DNA of 64,000 nt from Bufo bufo (lineage: Eukaryota > Chordata > Amphibia > Anura > Bufonidae): positions 341,031,010 through 341,095,009 of the forward strand of contig NC_053392.1 in the NCBI RefSeq assembly GCF_905171765.1, read 5' to 3'. The position numbers were made by a program, and so were the translations under genes. Shown here one piece after another: positions 11,101-22,503 of the stretch. Each line of letters begins with the position of its first letter. Positions within the stretch are counted from its first letter, which is position 1. The notes under the pieces were generated by a model. It had not been told where the DNA came from, did not search any database, and saw nothing but the letters and a program-made list of their open reading frames with translations.

Positions 11101-11974
11101 TAACCCTATCAACATTTAATCAAGAGAAATCAAGGAGGCTGTAAGATTCCTCCATGTTCAGCCAATCTCCTTGATTTCCTAACATCAGTCACCTGAGGGA
11201 CCATGACATATATATTTCCTGCTGTAAGTATAAGCTGTATGTGAGTCCATGTATGTGATTGATCGCTGAAATTTATTTTATAGCATTGTTTGCATTGATT
11301 TAGACACAGAGCCTCTTCACATAGGAATATGTGTATCTGAAACAACATATCCAATGTCACAGCAGAGTTTGGAAATGCACTATTGATGGAGCTGGTGAAT
11401 CAAGCTTAAAGGATAGATCTTTAATGTCATTGTCGGTTACTAGGCAACAGTGTTGAGGCACAAGAGTATAATGTGAATTTTAGTAACCTTCTCACACAGC
11501 CTGTGGCTTCCGATGGCAGCATAGGAAAGCTGGATTTTAGGATGGATATAAAGATGCAACTCTACAGAAAGATAAGGTTCAGTAACATATCACTTTAAAA
11601 CATGGTCAGACAGCCAATTTTCTAAAACAATCTTCAAATATAAACTGCAGAGATACAAAGTAGGCATTGTTCACACAGTGCAGAATTACTATATGCTTCC
11701 TGCCACATGCTGAAGACTTTACGTTGGCTCTCGCAGTCCATGCAGATCTGTACCACCTACTCTGTGCACTTGTCACTTTCATCCTTTTGGCTAATATTAC
11801 CCATTTCTCATTTACCCTAATAATGTGTTCTGCTTAAAACATATTACCAGTTTGTAAGGCTGAAAAAAAACATCTGTCCATCCACGTCAGCCTTAGAGAG
11901 TAAAACTTTTATTGACTCCAATGTTGCAGTAACAAGAGATGACTGCTTGTACATTCTCTCTGGGGAGGACCTTG
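11101..11974. other. No recognised feature
   Basis: Only short open frames occur, with no motif I recognise. It is mildly AT-rich and without obvious repeats. It is part of the least repetitive stretch of the window. Confidence 0.5.
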
Positions 11975-11982
11975 GGAAGAAC

Positions 11983-12504
11983 TGAAGTTGAGCGAATCAA
12001 ATCCATTGGTTGCAACGGGCCGGACCCTGCCATCTTGATTGAAGATCTCAGCCTAAATTCTGTGCGTGGTGATGTATGATGTCACCACACCGTCAGGCGT
12101 GACAACGTCATCTTGGGCTGCGTGAGATTTTGCACCTGATCTTCAAGCAAGAAGGTGGTTGCAAGCAAATGGAGGTAGTAAGTATGATTAAAAAAAATAA
12201 TAATTCTGTTAATATCACACTGTTTTTATTGTCAGATGCTGCGATCATGTATGAATGCTGCATTCATACATGATCGCAGCATCTGACAATAAAAACAGTG
12301 TGATATTAACAGAATTATTATTTTTTTAATCATACTTACTACCTCCATTTGAGGGTTACAATGATTGTAAGCGGTGCTGTCATTGCACCCACTACTTACA
12401 AAAAAATGCGCTTTGTGACAAAGTAATTTGTTCACAAAGGGATTTTTTTTGTGAAATTCGGCTTAGCAGCTGAATCAAATTTTCCAAAACTTTGCTCATC
12501 TCTA
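11983..12504. mobile_element. hAT-type MITE with long central palindrome
   Basis: It is flanked by the 8-bp duplication GGAAGAAC at 11975-11982 and 12505-12512. The ends TGAAGTTGAGCG and the complement of TAGAGATGAGC are roughly inverted. The same terminal type occurs in the MITE at 59479-59654. The middle is a nearly perfect palindrome with arms of about 90 bp (12168-12258 and 12260-12350) centred on 12259, with one indel in an A/T run. No coding. Confidence 0.85.
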
Positions 12505-12512
12505 GGAAGAAC

Positions 12513-13938
12513 TTATCAATTGATCACCTAATGTTCATCATATGACACCATCAATTCAACATGAGATATCAACATGAATATATTTTTGCAGCACTGACTA
12601 CAATATTGACACAGGCAGATGTTCTAAGACTGATGAGATAACGCTACCAGTATCATATTTCATGTATTAAAATCAATTATTTCAATGACTGCATTGACAA
12701 AACATATCAAGGCAACTCTAGGTAAAATTGACTTCAAGAGTATCTTTAGTATGGGGGTGTTTTAAGGTATAACACATGATTAAGTGAAACTGGAACCTCA
12801 ATTATTTCCTTAAAGACTTCCAATTTATATAGCTTAAAATACTTTAATTACCACTTGTGTGTGTTTTAATTAAGGCTGGATGTGAGCAAAAAGAAGAGGG
12901 TATGAATAAGTCTGTACTAGTTGCCATAGAAACACTTTTTAGCATCTGTTGACTGCAGAGTGATATTGATTTAATCGTTCATGCTATTTTTGCTCTTTAG
13001 ATTAAGAAAATCATGTAAGAAAGCTCTTAAGCACTGCTTACTTCAATACATATCATTGACATGATCAGCAGTGACAATATGTTTTTTTTCATGAAGCACT
13101 AGGAGCACTCGAAAGTGCCATATAATATTAAATTATATGTATTATCAAAATCTGCACTAAGCATGTGTTGTAAGAGGCACTCTATATTAGCATATTAAAA
13201 CCCCAGATTCCAGGTAAATAACTATCACGCAATATGTTTAGCACTCACCATTCAGTTCAATCTGTTTGAGTTTGATTCTATAATGTATGTATATTTTATC
13301 ACATAAAGCCATGGTCTAATTTAACATTTTAAATCCTGAATTTAAAATTTGTGTATTTAATATTAATACACAATGTCAGTGCCAAGAAAAAGCTGAACAA
13401 GTGTAAAGATAATCATTTTTCCATATTTCTGTATTTCATATGCATATATATGCATATTTGTTGATGATGTTAATGAAAGTCAATATAAAGATAACCCAGG
13501 AGGACATGGAATTTCAAAATATTAGAAATGCAATTTCGAGTGTTTTTTTTTTATTTTTATTCTACATCTGTGCATGGGTTGTGTCCGGTATTGCAGCTCA
13601 GGAATGAAGTCATGTTTTTCTAATGCTGGATGACCACTGTTCTGGGTTAATGATATCCAATGCGACACATTCTGGCATTGCTATGTGTGATCTGTTGTTA
13701 CATTGGGGCTTTTTCCAAGATCAACTGCCTACCATCCCATAGCGGTGCCCAGCGGCTTAGATCTTGTAGTCATATAATAAAGTGGATGAAATTCGTGGCA
13801 CTCACCACTGATGCAGTAACCTCTTGATATGAACAAGATCATAGGATACAGATCAATAGAGACAAAGCCCATTTTGCGTAGGTTGATGCTTCATCCCAGG
13901 CCCTGACATCCTTCAAACTACTGCTCCTTTTACACACA
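12513..13938. other. Repeat-poor AT-rich stretch
   Basis: About 1.4 kb with no recognised repeat family, no long open frame and no RNA gene that I can see. It may be ordinary intergenic or intronic sequence. Confidence 0.5.
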
Positions 13939-14287
13939 AAGGGGGTCATTTATGATCAGAAATACACCTATATTTGTCATATTTCTGGCACAGATTGCGG
14001 CACAAAGGTATTTTGCGCCACAATCTGCGACTTTTCCCTGCTCACGCCAAGTCTAAAAAAGTGGGAGTGGTGTGGATGGTGAAGGGGATGGGCCAACAGA
14101 CCCTTCTCATTCATCATTTTCTATGCCTGTTTTAGGCATAGAAAATGGTCTAAATGTAAGACAGCAAAGGAAGCTGGCTTACATTTAGACCGACGCTGGA
14201 TACGCTGAAGTTATGTAGAGCCCATCGCCAGTGCAGGGGTTTATTAAGATCAGCATTTAAAACGCCGGTCTTCATAAATGACCCCCA
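13939..14287. mobile_element. Probable MITE with GGGGGTCATTTAT ends
   Basis: The left end GGGGGTCATTTATGA is matched by the right end ATAAATGACCCCC. An internal hairpin is formed by TTTTCTATGCCT and AGGCATAGAAAA near 14117-14147, and TCTAAATGTAAG is echoed by CTTACATTTAGA. No clear target duplication was identified. Confidence 0.6.
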
Positions 14288-14540
14288 AAATGCTTACACA
14301 GTTACATTGTAATTACCAACACTGGAAAAATCCAAATTCAAAAACTAAATAGTAACATAGGGTCAGATTCATTCTTAGGATACGCCACATTTGGGGCATG
14401 AAAAACTCACAAACTGCATGTTTGCAACTTTTTCAACACCACTTGCCCAAAAATGTTTTCTCCACCAGCCTTGCCACTGTCCTGAAAAGGGGGCGTGCCA
14501 AGAGCTATCCCTCCCATACAGATACATGGTTGATTGAGCC

Positions 14541-15010
14541 TAAGGCCTCTTTCCCACTAACGTTTTTTTTTTCCCGTTTTGCGGGCCGTTTTTTGCGTTC
14601 CGTATACGGTCCGTATACGGAACCATTCATTTCAATGGGTCCACAAAAAAAACTGAATGTACTCCGTATGCATTCCGTTTCCGTGTTTCCATATCTCCGT
14701 TCCGTGCAAAGATAGAACATGTCCTATATTTGGCCGCAAATCACGTTCCGTGACTTCATTAAAGTCAATGGGTCCGCAAAAAAACCTGAATGCATACGGA
14801 AATGCATCCGTATGCCTCCCGTATCCGTTCCGTTTTTTGCGGAACCATCTATTGAAAATGTTATGCCCAGCCCAATTTGTTCTATGTAATTACTGTATAC
14901 TGTATATGCCAAACGGAACCGAAACAGAAACACAAAACGGAACAACGGATCCGAGAAAAACGGACCGCAAAACACTGAAATAGCCATACGGTAGTGTGAA
15001 AGAGGCCTTA
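14541..15010. mobile_element. Palindromic MITE with TAAGGCCTCTTTC ends
   Basis: The ends TAAGGCCTCTTTC and GAAAGAGGCCTTA are perfect inverted repeats. The interior is full of CCGTATGC/GCATACGG and CGGAAC blocks in both orientations, and open frames read on both arms are mirror images. The flanks do not show a clean 3-bp duplication, so the superfamily is uncertain. Similar palindromic elements occur at 21931, 52137 and 53706. Confidence 0.75.
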
Positions 15011-15530
15011 CTCGTATCTGTTTTTAATAGAGGAGATGGCTTGCTGCCAGGTACTTATGGTGGTTGCTTATCCCATCGCATAGCAAAATAATTGGACATT
15101 GAAATTAATTCAAAGTGCACAATCCTTTTCTCCTCCAACTTGAAAATGTTTGATTGATGGTAGCCTTTTGTGCATGTGGGACTTTAATTTGATTTTAATT
15201 TGATTTTAATCCCTATGTGACCAGCCTATGTTGAGCCTTAGTGACTAACCAATTTTTATATATAACTTTTTTATTTTTCTGCCAATGTAGCCATATGAGG
15301 GCTTGCTTTTTTTTGCAGGAAAAGTTTTAGTTTTTAATGGCACCATTTTGGACTATACATATAACTTTTTTGGGGGGTAGGGGAAACTGCCTCTGACTTT
15401 TTAAGTTTTAAAATTTTGCAGCTTTTTTTTGGCATAAGTAACATAACTTTTTGGTCAGTATGACTAAAACAATATACAAATATATATATAGTTTTTTTAT
15501 TTTTTATTTTTTACATTTTGAAGTCAGCCA
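15011..15530. other. AT-rich DNA without clear feature
   Basis: It contains poly-T runs and phrases resembling the interior of the TTAA element at 6848-9909, for example TTTTAGTTTTTAATGGCACC. It may be a decayed relative, but no ends are visible. Confidence 0.35.
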
Positions 15531-15533
15531 GTG

Positions 15534-16022
15534 TCCGTAGTTTCAGGTGCTGCACATCTCGTATCTTCACAGCATAGACGATTGCCTTCAGATGATACGA
15601 GATGTGCAGCACCTGAAACTACGGATACTGGAAGCCTGTGCTAGCATTTCTCCTGCAGTGTTGCTATCAGTGTGTGAAGAGTGGGAGAAGAGGGTTGCAT
15701 TGACAATCCAACACAATGGGCAGCACATTGAACACATTTTATAAGTGGTCAGAAACTTGAAAATAACTCATGAAAGAATAAAGTTACATTAAAACCAAGC
15801 ACAGCATTGTTTTTCTTGTGAAATTCCCAATAAGCTTGATGTGTCACATGACCCTCTTCCTATTGAAAAAACAAAAGTTGGATTCAAAATGGCCGACTTC
15901 AAAATGGCCGCCATGGTCACCACCCACCCCCCTCACATATACTAATGTGCCACAAACAGGAAGTTAATATCACCAACAATTCCCATTTTATTAAGGTGTA
16001 TCCATATAAATGGCCCACCCTG
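15534..16022 (+). mobile_element. 3' fragment of an IS630/Tc1-mariner transposon
   Basis: A short open frame to 15744 (KLRILEACASISPAVL, ending NGQHIEHIL) matches the C-terminal end typical of one IS630/Tc1-mariner transposase group. Downstream, the sequence ends in ATAAATGGCCCACCCTG before TA at 16023, as a terminal inverted repeat would. The 5' side is cut off at a perfect 32-bp inverted repeat (15534-15565 and 15594-15625) that folds back on the coding strand. Catalytic residues are absent. Confidence 0.65.
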
Positions 16023-16277
16023 TAGTGTTTAAAGTGCAAAAAAAAAAAATGCATCAAAAACACTCTGTAAATCCAGCCTAATAATAGAGAGACAACACAG
16101 GGCAGCAGTGATATGGTCTCGATGTGTTCAAAAACTGTGGCTACACGTGCCCCTGTGGTTTTTCAATTTATGTCACTGGCCTAGGAAGAGGCCACAGTGC
16201 TCACCCGACAGCTGAATTCACAGAGCAGACGTGTACCCATCTGAGGTAAGATATTAACAGTGGTATAGTAATGCAAG
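16023..16277. other. No clear feature
   Basis: Short unassigned sequence between the transposon fragment and the outer arm of the Penelope-like element. Confidence 0.4.
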
Positions 16278-17623
16278 GGGTCACTGAAATCCACAATCTA
16301 AAACATAGCTTTTATTATTATATTACAATAAGAGCTTGTCCCCATATATACACACAATAAAAATAAAAATAATGACAAATAAAATGAAAATAGCTATCCC
16401 ATAAGGGCAATGAAGTATAGGGTGGGTCGGGTAGACCAATGATGGAAATAAGGGAAGCTGACCCTAGTTTCACCCTATACTAGATGGCCCTACCTACAAA
16501 CGGAATAGCCGCCCCGATAGGGGCGATCGCGTGTCTCATGCCTCCTATAAACCCTAGGAGACCCTAAACAGGGGGATGGGTACTGCCAATAGATCAATGG
16601 CAGGCAAGCTATTCCTAGACAATAACGTACAAAAAACAACAAAATAGTGCATGTATCCCAAGTGATATAGACAAAGACACAGTACCAAACATGTGAGCAC
16701 ACGTGAGGTCTGAGAACATGCCCAACGCGTTTCGCCTAATTGATGATAGGCTTATCAGGGGATTACTATGAGAGTGTTGTCAGAACAAACATAAGAGAAA
16801 TATGAATGGACTAAGATGCAGCCAATCAAAGACAACAATTGAGAACTAAAGTATTGTCTATTTGGTTCCCAAATCTGGATAAACTAAGTGGTAGAATCCC
16901 ATATGCACTTCAGGGGATACATAGATATGACTCCCGGTTAACAGTCAGGTGGTCAATACCCCAATGTGCATGTAAGATAATGCCGATATTGATGTATCAG
17001 GACATGGAATGATGATAAGCAGGCATATAAAGGCAAATTAACAACCTGTTACAACCAAAGAGGTACAAAGATGGCTGGAAACTGATATACAATCCAAGTC
17101 TATTTAAATAACAACCCCTTACTGGTATATTCTGTGGTGCAAATAGCGAAAACAATGTCCATAAGATAGAACCACAAGCCAATTCAGTAACAACAGATAT
17201 TGGTAGAATCCCATATAGACAAAAGGGGATATATAGATATGACCCCCGATTGACAATAAGGTGGTCAATACCCCCATGTGTAGACAAGGGAAAACCAGTG
17301 TTAATGTCTCAAAGCAGGCATATATAGGCAAGTTGACAACATGTTATAACCAAGGAGATGGCTGGATAACAGATATATAATCCAGACCCATTCAGATAAC
17401 AACTCCTTATTTGTTTAAGTGGCAGAACAAATGCCAAAAAAAGTGGAACCACATACAAACTCAGTTATAACAAGCGTGAAACGGTGCTAGGTTTGCGCCT
17501 TGATATTTAGTGATACTTGCGTGCCCAGGTACTAGCGGGGAAGGGGAGAGAGGTCCCACCAACAATACATGCTGCCGCGCTGATGATGTCTGCAGAATGA
17601 CGCGCTGTATGGCGCGCTGTTTT
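16278..17623 (-). repeat. Left inverted arm of Penelope-like element 1
   Basis: It is the reverse complement of 20648-21858, from GGGTCACTGAAAT at the outer end to GCGCGCTGTTTT at the inner end. It is about 135 bp longer than its partner, mainly because of a partial duplication around 16900-17330. There the phrase TGGTAGAATCCCATA recurs, as does CAATACCC. Confidence 0.9.
16723..16760 (-). ncRNA. Hammerhead-ribozyme-like motif (left arm)
   Basis: On the minus strand it reads CTGATAAG, a stem GCCTA...TAGGC, then GAAACGCGTTG. Type I hammerhead motifs with this layout (CUGAUGA, stem II, GAAA, followed by ACGCGU) are known in Penelope-like elements. Here G8 of the core is A, so self-cleavage is doubtful. 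It is identical to the right-arm copy. Confidence 0.65.
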
Positions 17624-17626
17624 AAA

Positions 17627-17812
17627 TGATCGGCTGGTCACTTGACCAAAAGCCGATCATGTGACCGGGAGGACGGCCCATCACCCGGATGCTGGCTGGT
17701 CACAGGTGCCTGCACTGCTCACCATTCAGTGTCACATGACGGCTGGTCACCTGACCACAAGCCGATCACATGACGGCTGGTCATCTGACCACAAGTCGAT
17801 CATGTGACTAGA
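17627..17812. repeat. Short tandem/inverted repeats around GATCGGCTGGTCA
   Basis: Three units of about 40 bp contain CGGCTGGTCA, TGACCA and AAG(C/T)CGATCA. Each unit can form a hairpin (GGCTGGTCA with TGACCA; CGGCT with AGCCG). The run lies just inside the left arm, in the 3' region of the element. Confidence 0.7.
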
Positions 17813-17993
17813 GAATACCGCCCACCTCCAAGGTCCTGTAGCTTTTTTATTTATTATTGTTTCATAGACCTGCGCTATTCGCTACTATATGTAACAGGGC
17901 GCGCAGCAAGTGGCTAAAAAAAGATGTTCAATTCGGCAATGATAAAATGAATCCAGTATATCAAGATATCGGGAATAATTTAGATAAGGTTAT

Positions 17994-18536
17994 ACAAACG
18001 CAAAATACAAATGTGATAGCACTCTGCAACCAGCATTCTGCCCTGCCTCTATGCTGGATGAGGCATTGGTGTACATTTTGGCCAAAGCGTAATAAGCCAC
18101 TCACCACGTCAAGGTCGCCTCTATGGATTGGTCCCTAACACTAGTTCCTACCTGTTTATGGGCCATGACAGCCACACAAAGGTACTTGCATCCCTGGATC
18201 CGATTAAAGCTGTAATGGCACCGGACGGGGTTAAAAGCAGAGTGTGCTTGGCGTGCATGCTGACCTGCATTCCCTGGACTTTGTGTGGCTGTCATGGCCC
18301 ATAAACAGGTAGGAACTAGTGTTAGGGACCACTCCATAGAGGCGACCTTGACGTGGTGAGTGGCTTATTACGCTTTGGCCAACATGTACACCAATGCCTC
18401 ATCCAGCATAGAGGCAGGGCAGAATGCTGGTTGCAGAGTGCTATCACATTTGTATTTTGCATTTGTATATGTATTTTGCCATAGTGATGTGCACCTACAT
18501 ACAGGGTTGTGCTGACTCAATCACCCACATTTTTTC
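17994..18536. mobile_element. Palindromic insertion with 14-bp target duplication
   Basis: The direct repeat TTAGATAAGGTTAT stands at 17980-17993 and 18537-18550. The insert is a large inverted repeat: about 18016-18175 returns as its complement at about 18283-18450, with the shared peripheral text GATAGCACTCTGCAACC. A diverged relative lies at 50181-50580. A 14-bp duplication suits LINE-machinery retroposition better than a cut-and-paste element, yet no poly-A tail is seen. Confidence 0.75.
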
Positions 18537-18715
18537 TTAGATAAGGTTATGTAGGAGTAAATAAAAACTGAAATAGCCTATCAAAAAGATTATATGTCTG
18601 AGTATATTAAGTGGTCCAGAAAAGACCCGGGGGGAGAGTAATATTATGTATCCTCTCACTTAGGAAACTGGTTTCCAAATGAACTTTTTTCAAACATTAT
18701 GATAATGATGACTGT

Positions 18716-20643
18716 ATGTTAAATGAAGCACGCAAATTTAATACATTCATTGAGTCCAGATGGTGTGATGGTATTAAGGGTATAGATCCACCTGGACACC
18801 TTTTGTTTCAGAATTTTATCCGTATCCCCACCCCTAATAGAGGGTCTAATGGTTTCAATCGCACTGAAGTGTATCGTCTGCGGATTGCCTGCATGGTTTA
18901 AACAAACATGTCTAGCCACTGGTTTATCTCGTTTGTTCCTGATATCGCCAATATGTTCAAGGATCCTTTTCTTGAAAGCTCTGCTCGTCTTGCTTACATA
19001 TTTTAAACCACAAACGCATTGTGCCATATAAATGACATTAATGGTGTTACAATTGGCAAAACAACGAATATCGAAAGTTTTGCTATTCTGGCTGTTAGAA
19101 AAAGTCCTACCAGTGGCTATGAAGTTGCAGGCTTTGCATTTGCCGCATCTAAACGTCCCAGTTTGTCTGTTGGATAGCCAAGTCTCAGGTTTAGATGTTT
19201 ATAGATGGCTGTGGACAAGAGTGTCGCCAACACTACGTCCACGTCTATAGGTAATAGCTGGACTATCAGGTAACACATCTGTCAGATCTGGGTCCATTTT
19301 AATAAGGGACCAATATCGATTGAGAATGTCACGAACTTGATGTGATTCCGTATCGTATGTACCAACAATTCTGATGGGTTCACATCCATCATTTTTCTTT
19401 TGTTGTGGTTGGAGTAACATCGATCGGTCTCTTGTATTGGCCCAATTCCATGCTTCATAGAGGCACTAGTATGGGTAGCCCCTTTGTTTAAAATGATGGA
19501 ACAGTTTAGATGCTTCTAGTGTGAAATTGGAGGGTTCGGAACAGTTCCTGCAAACTCTGAGAAACTGTCCCTTAGGGATACCTCTTTTTAGGGACTTAGG
19601 ATGAAAACTGTCCCACCTCAAAAGACTGTTTGTTGAGGTTGTTTTACAGAACAAAGTTGTTCTGATAAAATAGTTTTCATCTCTTTGTAGGGAGACATCT
19701 GAAAAGGTGATAGAGTTACGATGTATTTCTGAGGTGAAGTAAAGGCCTATATGATTGGAGTTCAAGCATTCCATGAATTGCTTGAATTCAGTTTCCAATC
19801 CTGACCATAAGAGTAGCACGTCATCTATAAATCTACACCACAAGGTGATATGCTTGGCCCAGTGATTCATAGATTCGGAAAAGACGACGGTGTCCTCCCA
19901 CCAGCCCAGGAGCAAGTTAGCATAGGTCGGCGCACATGGGCTTCCCATGGCGGTACCCCTGAGCTGGTGGTAAAAATGGTCCTCAAACACAAAATAATTG
20001 TGCGTCAGGACCAAATTTAGTAGTTGCAAGATAAAGCAATTATGTTGGTAAAGGTCCTTTGATCTCGAATCAAGAAAGTATTTGACCGCCGCCAGTCCCT
20101 TGTTATGGGGAATGGACGTATAGAGTGCCTCCACATCAACTGAGGCAAACCAACTGTCTGGTTCAATAGCAATACCCTCAACACGTTTGAGGAGGTCAGT
20201 GGTGTCCCGTAGATAAGATGGTAAGGCAGTCACAAAGGAGCAAAGGGTTTGATCAATATATGTGCCTGCATGGTGTGTAAGGCTCTCGATCCACGATACT
20301 ATTGGTAGCCCCTTTAAGGGGTTCACCCCTTTGTGAATTTTAGGGAGCCCATAGAAAGTGGCCGTTTTAGGATTAGTAGGCAACAGATATTCAAGTTCTT
20401 TATGGTCAATAACTTTCTCGTCGAGCGCTCCTCTCAGTATTAAAGACAGCTCATGGACATATTGATTAATGGCATCTGTTTTTAATAATTCATAGTTTTT
20501 TGCATCAGACAATAGGGTGGAACACGTCTCTATATTGTTGAAGAGACAAAATAACAATGTTGCCACCCTTGTCTGATGGTTTTACTATCAGATTCTTATT
20601 TTTACTTAGTTGTTGTAAAGCCTCCATCTCCCCCACATTCATC
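18716..20643 (-). pseudogene. Penelope-like reverse transcriptase and GIY-YIG-type endonuclease
   Basis: The frame opens with the KPSDKGG hallmark near 20565-20585. RT motifs follow: SWFASVDVEALYTSIPH (A), GTAMGSPCAPTYANLLL (B) and RFIDDVLLLW (C, the catalytic Asp pair). After 19466 the frame changes (19420-19199, then 19027-18719). It passes a Cys pair (CGKCKACNF) and reaches the endonuclease segment VIYMAQCVCGLKYVSKTSR. In the usual YIG/YVG position Gly is replaced by Ser. Two or more frameshifts and loss of the N-terminus make it a pseudogene. Confidence 0.9.
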
Positions 20644-20647
20644 ATGT

Positions 20648-21858
20648 AAAACAGCGCGCCATACAGCGCGTCATTCTGCAGACATCATCAGCGCGGCAGC
20701 ATGTATTGTTGGTGGGACCTCTCTCCCCTTCCCAACTAGTACCTGGGCACGCAAGTATCACTAAATATCAAGGTGCAAACCTAGCACCATTTCACGCTTG
20801 TTATAACTGAGTTTGTATGTGGTTCCACTTTTTTGGCATTTGTTCTGCCACTTATACAAATAAGGGGATGTTATCTGAATGGGTCTGGATTATATATCTG
20901 TTATCCAGCCATCTCCTTGGTTATAACATGTTGTCAACTTGCCTATATATGCCTGCTTACCATCATGTTTTGAGACATTAACACTGGTATTCCCTTGTCT
21001 ACACATGGGGGTATTGACCACCTGATTGGGTTGTTATTTGAATAGACTTGGATTGTATATCAGTTATCCAGCCATCTTTGTACCTCTTTGGTTGTAACAT
21101 TTGCCTTTATATGGCTGCTCATCATCATTCCATGTCCTGATACATCAATATCGGCATTATCTTACATGCACATTGGGGTATTGACCACCTGACTGTTAAC
21201 CGGGAGTCATATCTATGTATCCCCTGAAGTGCATATGGGATTCTACCACTTAGTTTATCCAGATTTGGGAGACAAATAGACAATACTTTAATTCTCAATT
21301 GTTGTCTTTGATTGGCTGCATCTTAGTTCATTCATATTTCTCTTATGTTTGTCCTGACAACACTCTCATAGTAATCCCCTGATAAGCCTATCATCAATTA
21401 GGCGAAACGCGTTGGTCATGTTCGCAGACCTCACGTGTGCTCACATGTTTGGTACTGTGTCTTTGTCTATATCACTTGGGATACATGCACTATTTTGTTG
21501 TTTTTTGTACGTTATTGTCTAGGAATAGCTTGCCTGCCATTGATCTATTGGCAGTACCCATCCCCCTGTTTAGGGTCTCCTAGGGTTTATAGGAGGCACG
21601 AGACACAGGATCGCCCCTATCGGGGCGGCTATTCCGTTTGTAGGTAGGGCCATCTAGTATAGGGTGAAACTAGGGTCAGCTTCCCTTATTTCCATCATTG
21701 GTCTACCCGACCCACCCTATACTTCATTGCCCTTATGAGATAGCTATTTTCATTTTATTTATCATAATTTTTTTTTTTTTTTGTGTATATATGGGGACAA
21801 GCTCTTATTGTAATATACTAATAAAAGTTATGTTTAAGATGGTGTATTTCAGTGACCC
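20648..21858 (+). repeat. Right inverted arm of Penelope-like element 1
   Basis: It is the inverted partner of 16278-17623. The identical peptide read on both arms (MCSHVWYCVFVYITWD, 21435 plus and 16702 minus) differs at one residue over 70. This shows high similarity, not coding. The arm joins the reading frame at its inner end. Confidence 0.9.
21376..21415 (+). ncRNA. Hammerhead-ribozyme-like motif (right arm)
   Basis: It reads CCCCTGATAAG, stem GCCTA...TAGGC, then GAAACGCGTTGG. It is the inverted copy of the left-arm motif and has the same altered core base. Confidence 0.65.
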
Positions 21859-21930
21859 TTTTCAGACAGCTTATCAGCAAAGTTGCCGGATGTGGGACCA
21901 CCACTAATTAGATATTGATCCTGAGGCTTA

Positions 21931-22237
21931 GGCTGAATGCACACGGCCGTGTTCCGCGGCCGTGAGCGGTCTGTGGTATGCCGGCCTGGATTCCTGCTGA
22001 CAGCAGGAGCGCACGGCGTCATTGGTTGCTATGACGCCGTGCGCTTCATGCCTCCGCTGCACTACAGTAATACACTCGTATAGATCATACCAGTGTATTA
22101 CTGTAGTGCAGCGGCGGCATGAAGCGCACCGCGTCATAACAACCAATGACGCCGTGCGCTCCTGCTGTCAGCAGGAATCCCAGCTGGGTTATCACGGACC
22201 GCTCACGGCCATGGAACACGGCCGCGTGCATTCAGCC
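21931..22237. mobile_element. Palindromic MITE with TTA duplication
   Basis: It is flanked by TTA at 21928-21930 and 22238-22240. The ends GGCTGAATGCACACGGCCG and the complement CGCGTGCATTCAGCC are inverted. Arms of about 140 bp pair almost fully. A 3-bp TTA/TAA duplication is typical of PIF/Harbinger elements, which is my best guess. The open frames on both strands are mirror images. Confidence 0.8.
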
Positions 22238-22503
22238 TTATCCTGAGAATAAACAAGGCCATCTATATCGAAATCCCAGATAAACCCTTTTTCTGCTGTT
22301 AGGGGAACCTATAATATGGGAAGAGGTTTCCTCAACTTTATAATTTTTTTCAGATTATTTTCAGGGCATGGGAGAGATAACATAAGATTCTCAGCAGCAT
22401 ATAGTTTTTGGAACCAGTATGTCATGTAATTGTATTATATTTTTGAGACTTTGGAGGTATGTCTGCACCTACACTTCTCATTAAAATGTATAATTTAGTT
22501 TTA

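Larger units (their letters stand above)
16278..21858 (-). mobile_element. Penelope-like retroelement 1 between inverted arms
   Basis: A minus-strand reading frame with reverse transcriptase followed by a GIY-YIG-type endonuclease lies at 18716-20643. It is flanked by inverted copies of one sequence at 16278-17623 and 20648-21858. Penelope-like elements are known to carry terminal repeats (pLTRs) in direct or inverted arrangement and to insert 5'-truncated. The right arm joins the reading frame only a few bases before its first visible codons, consistent with truncation. A palindromic insertion sits at 17994-18536. Confidence 0.88.

Noticed and set aside
16490..21647. Two identical 70-residue open frames (MCSHVWYC)
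   Set aside because: They lie on the inverted arms of the Penelope-like element. Identity reflects the repeat, not a conserved protein.
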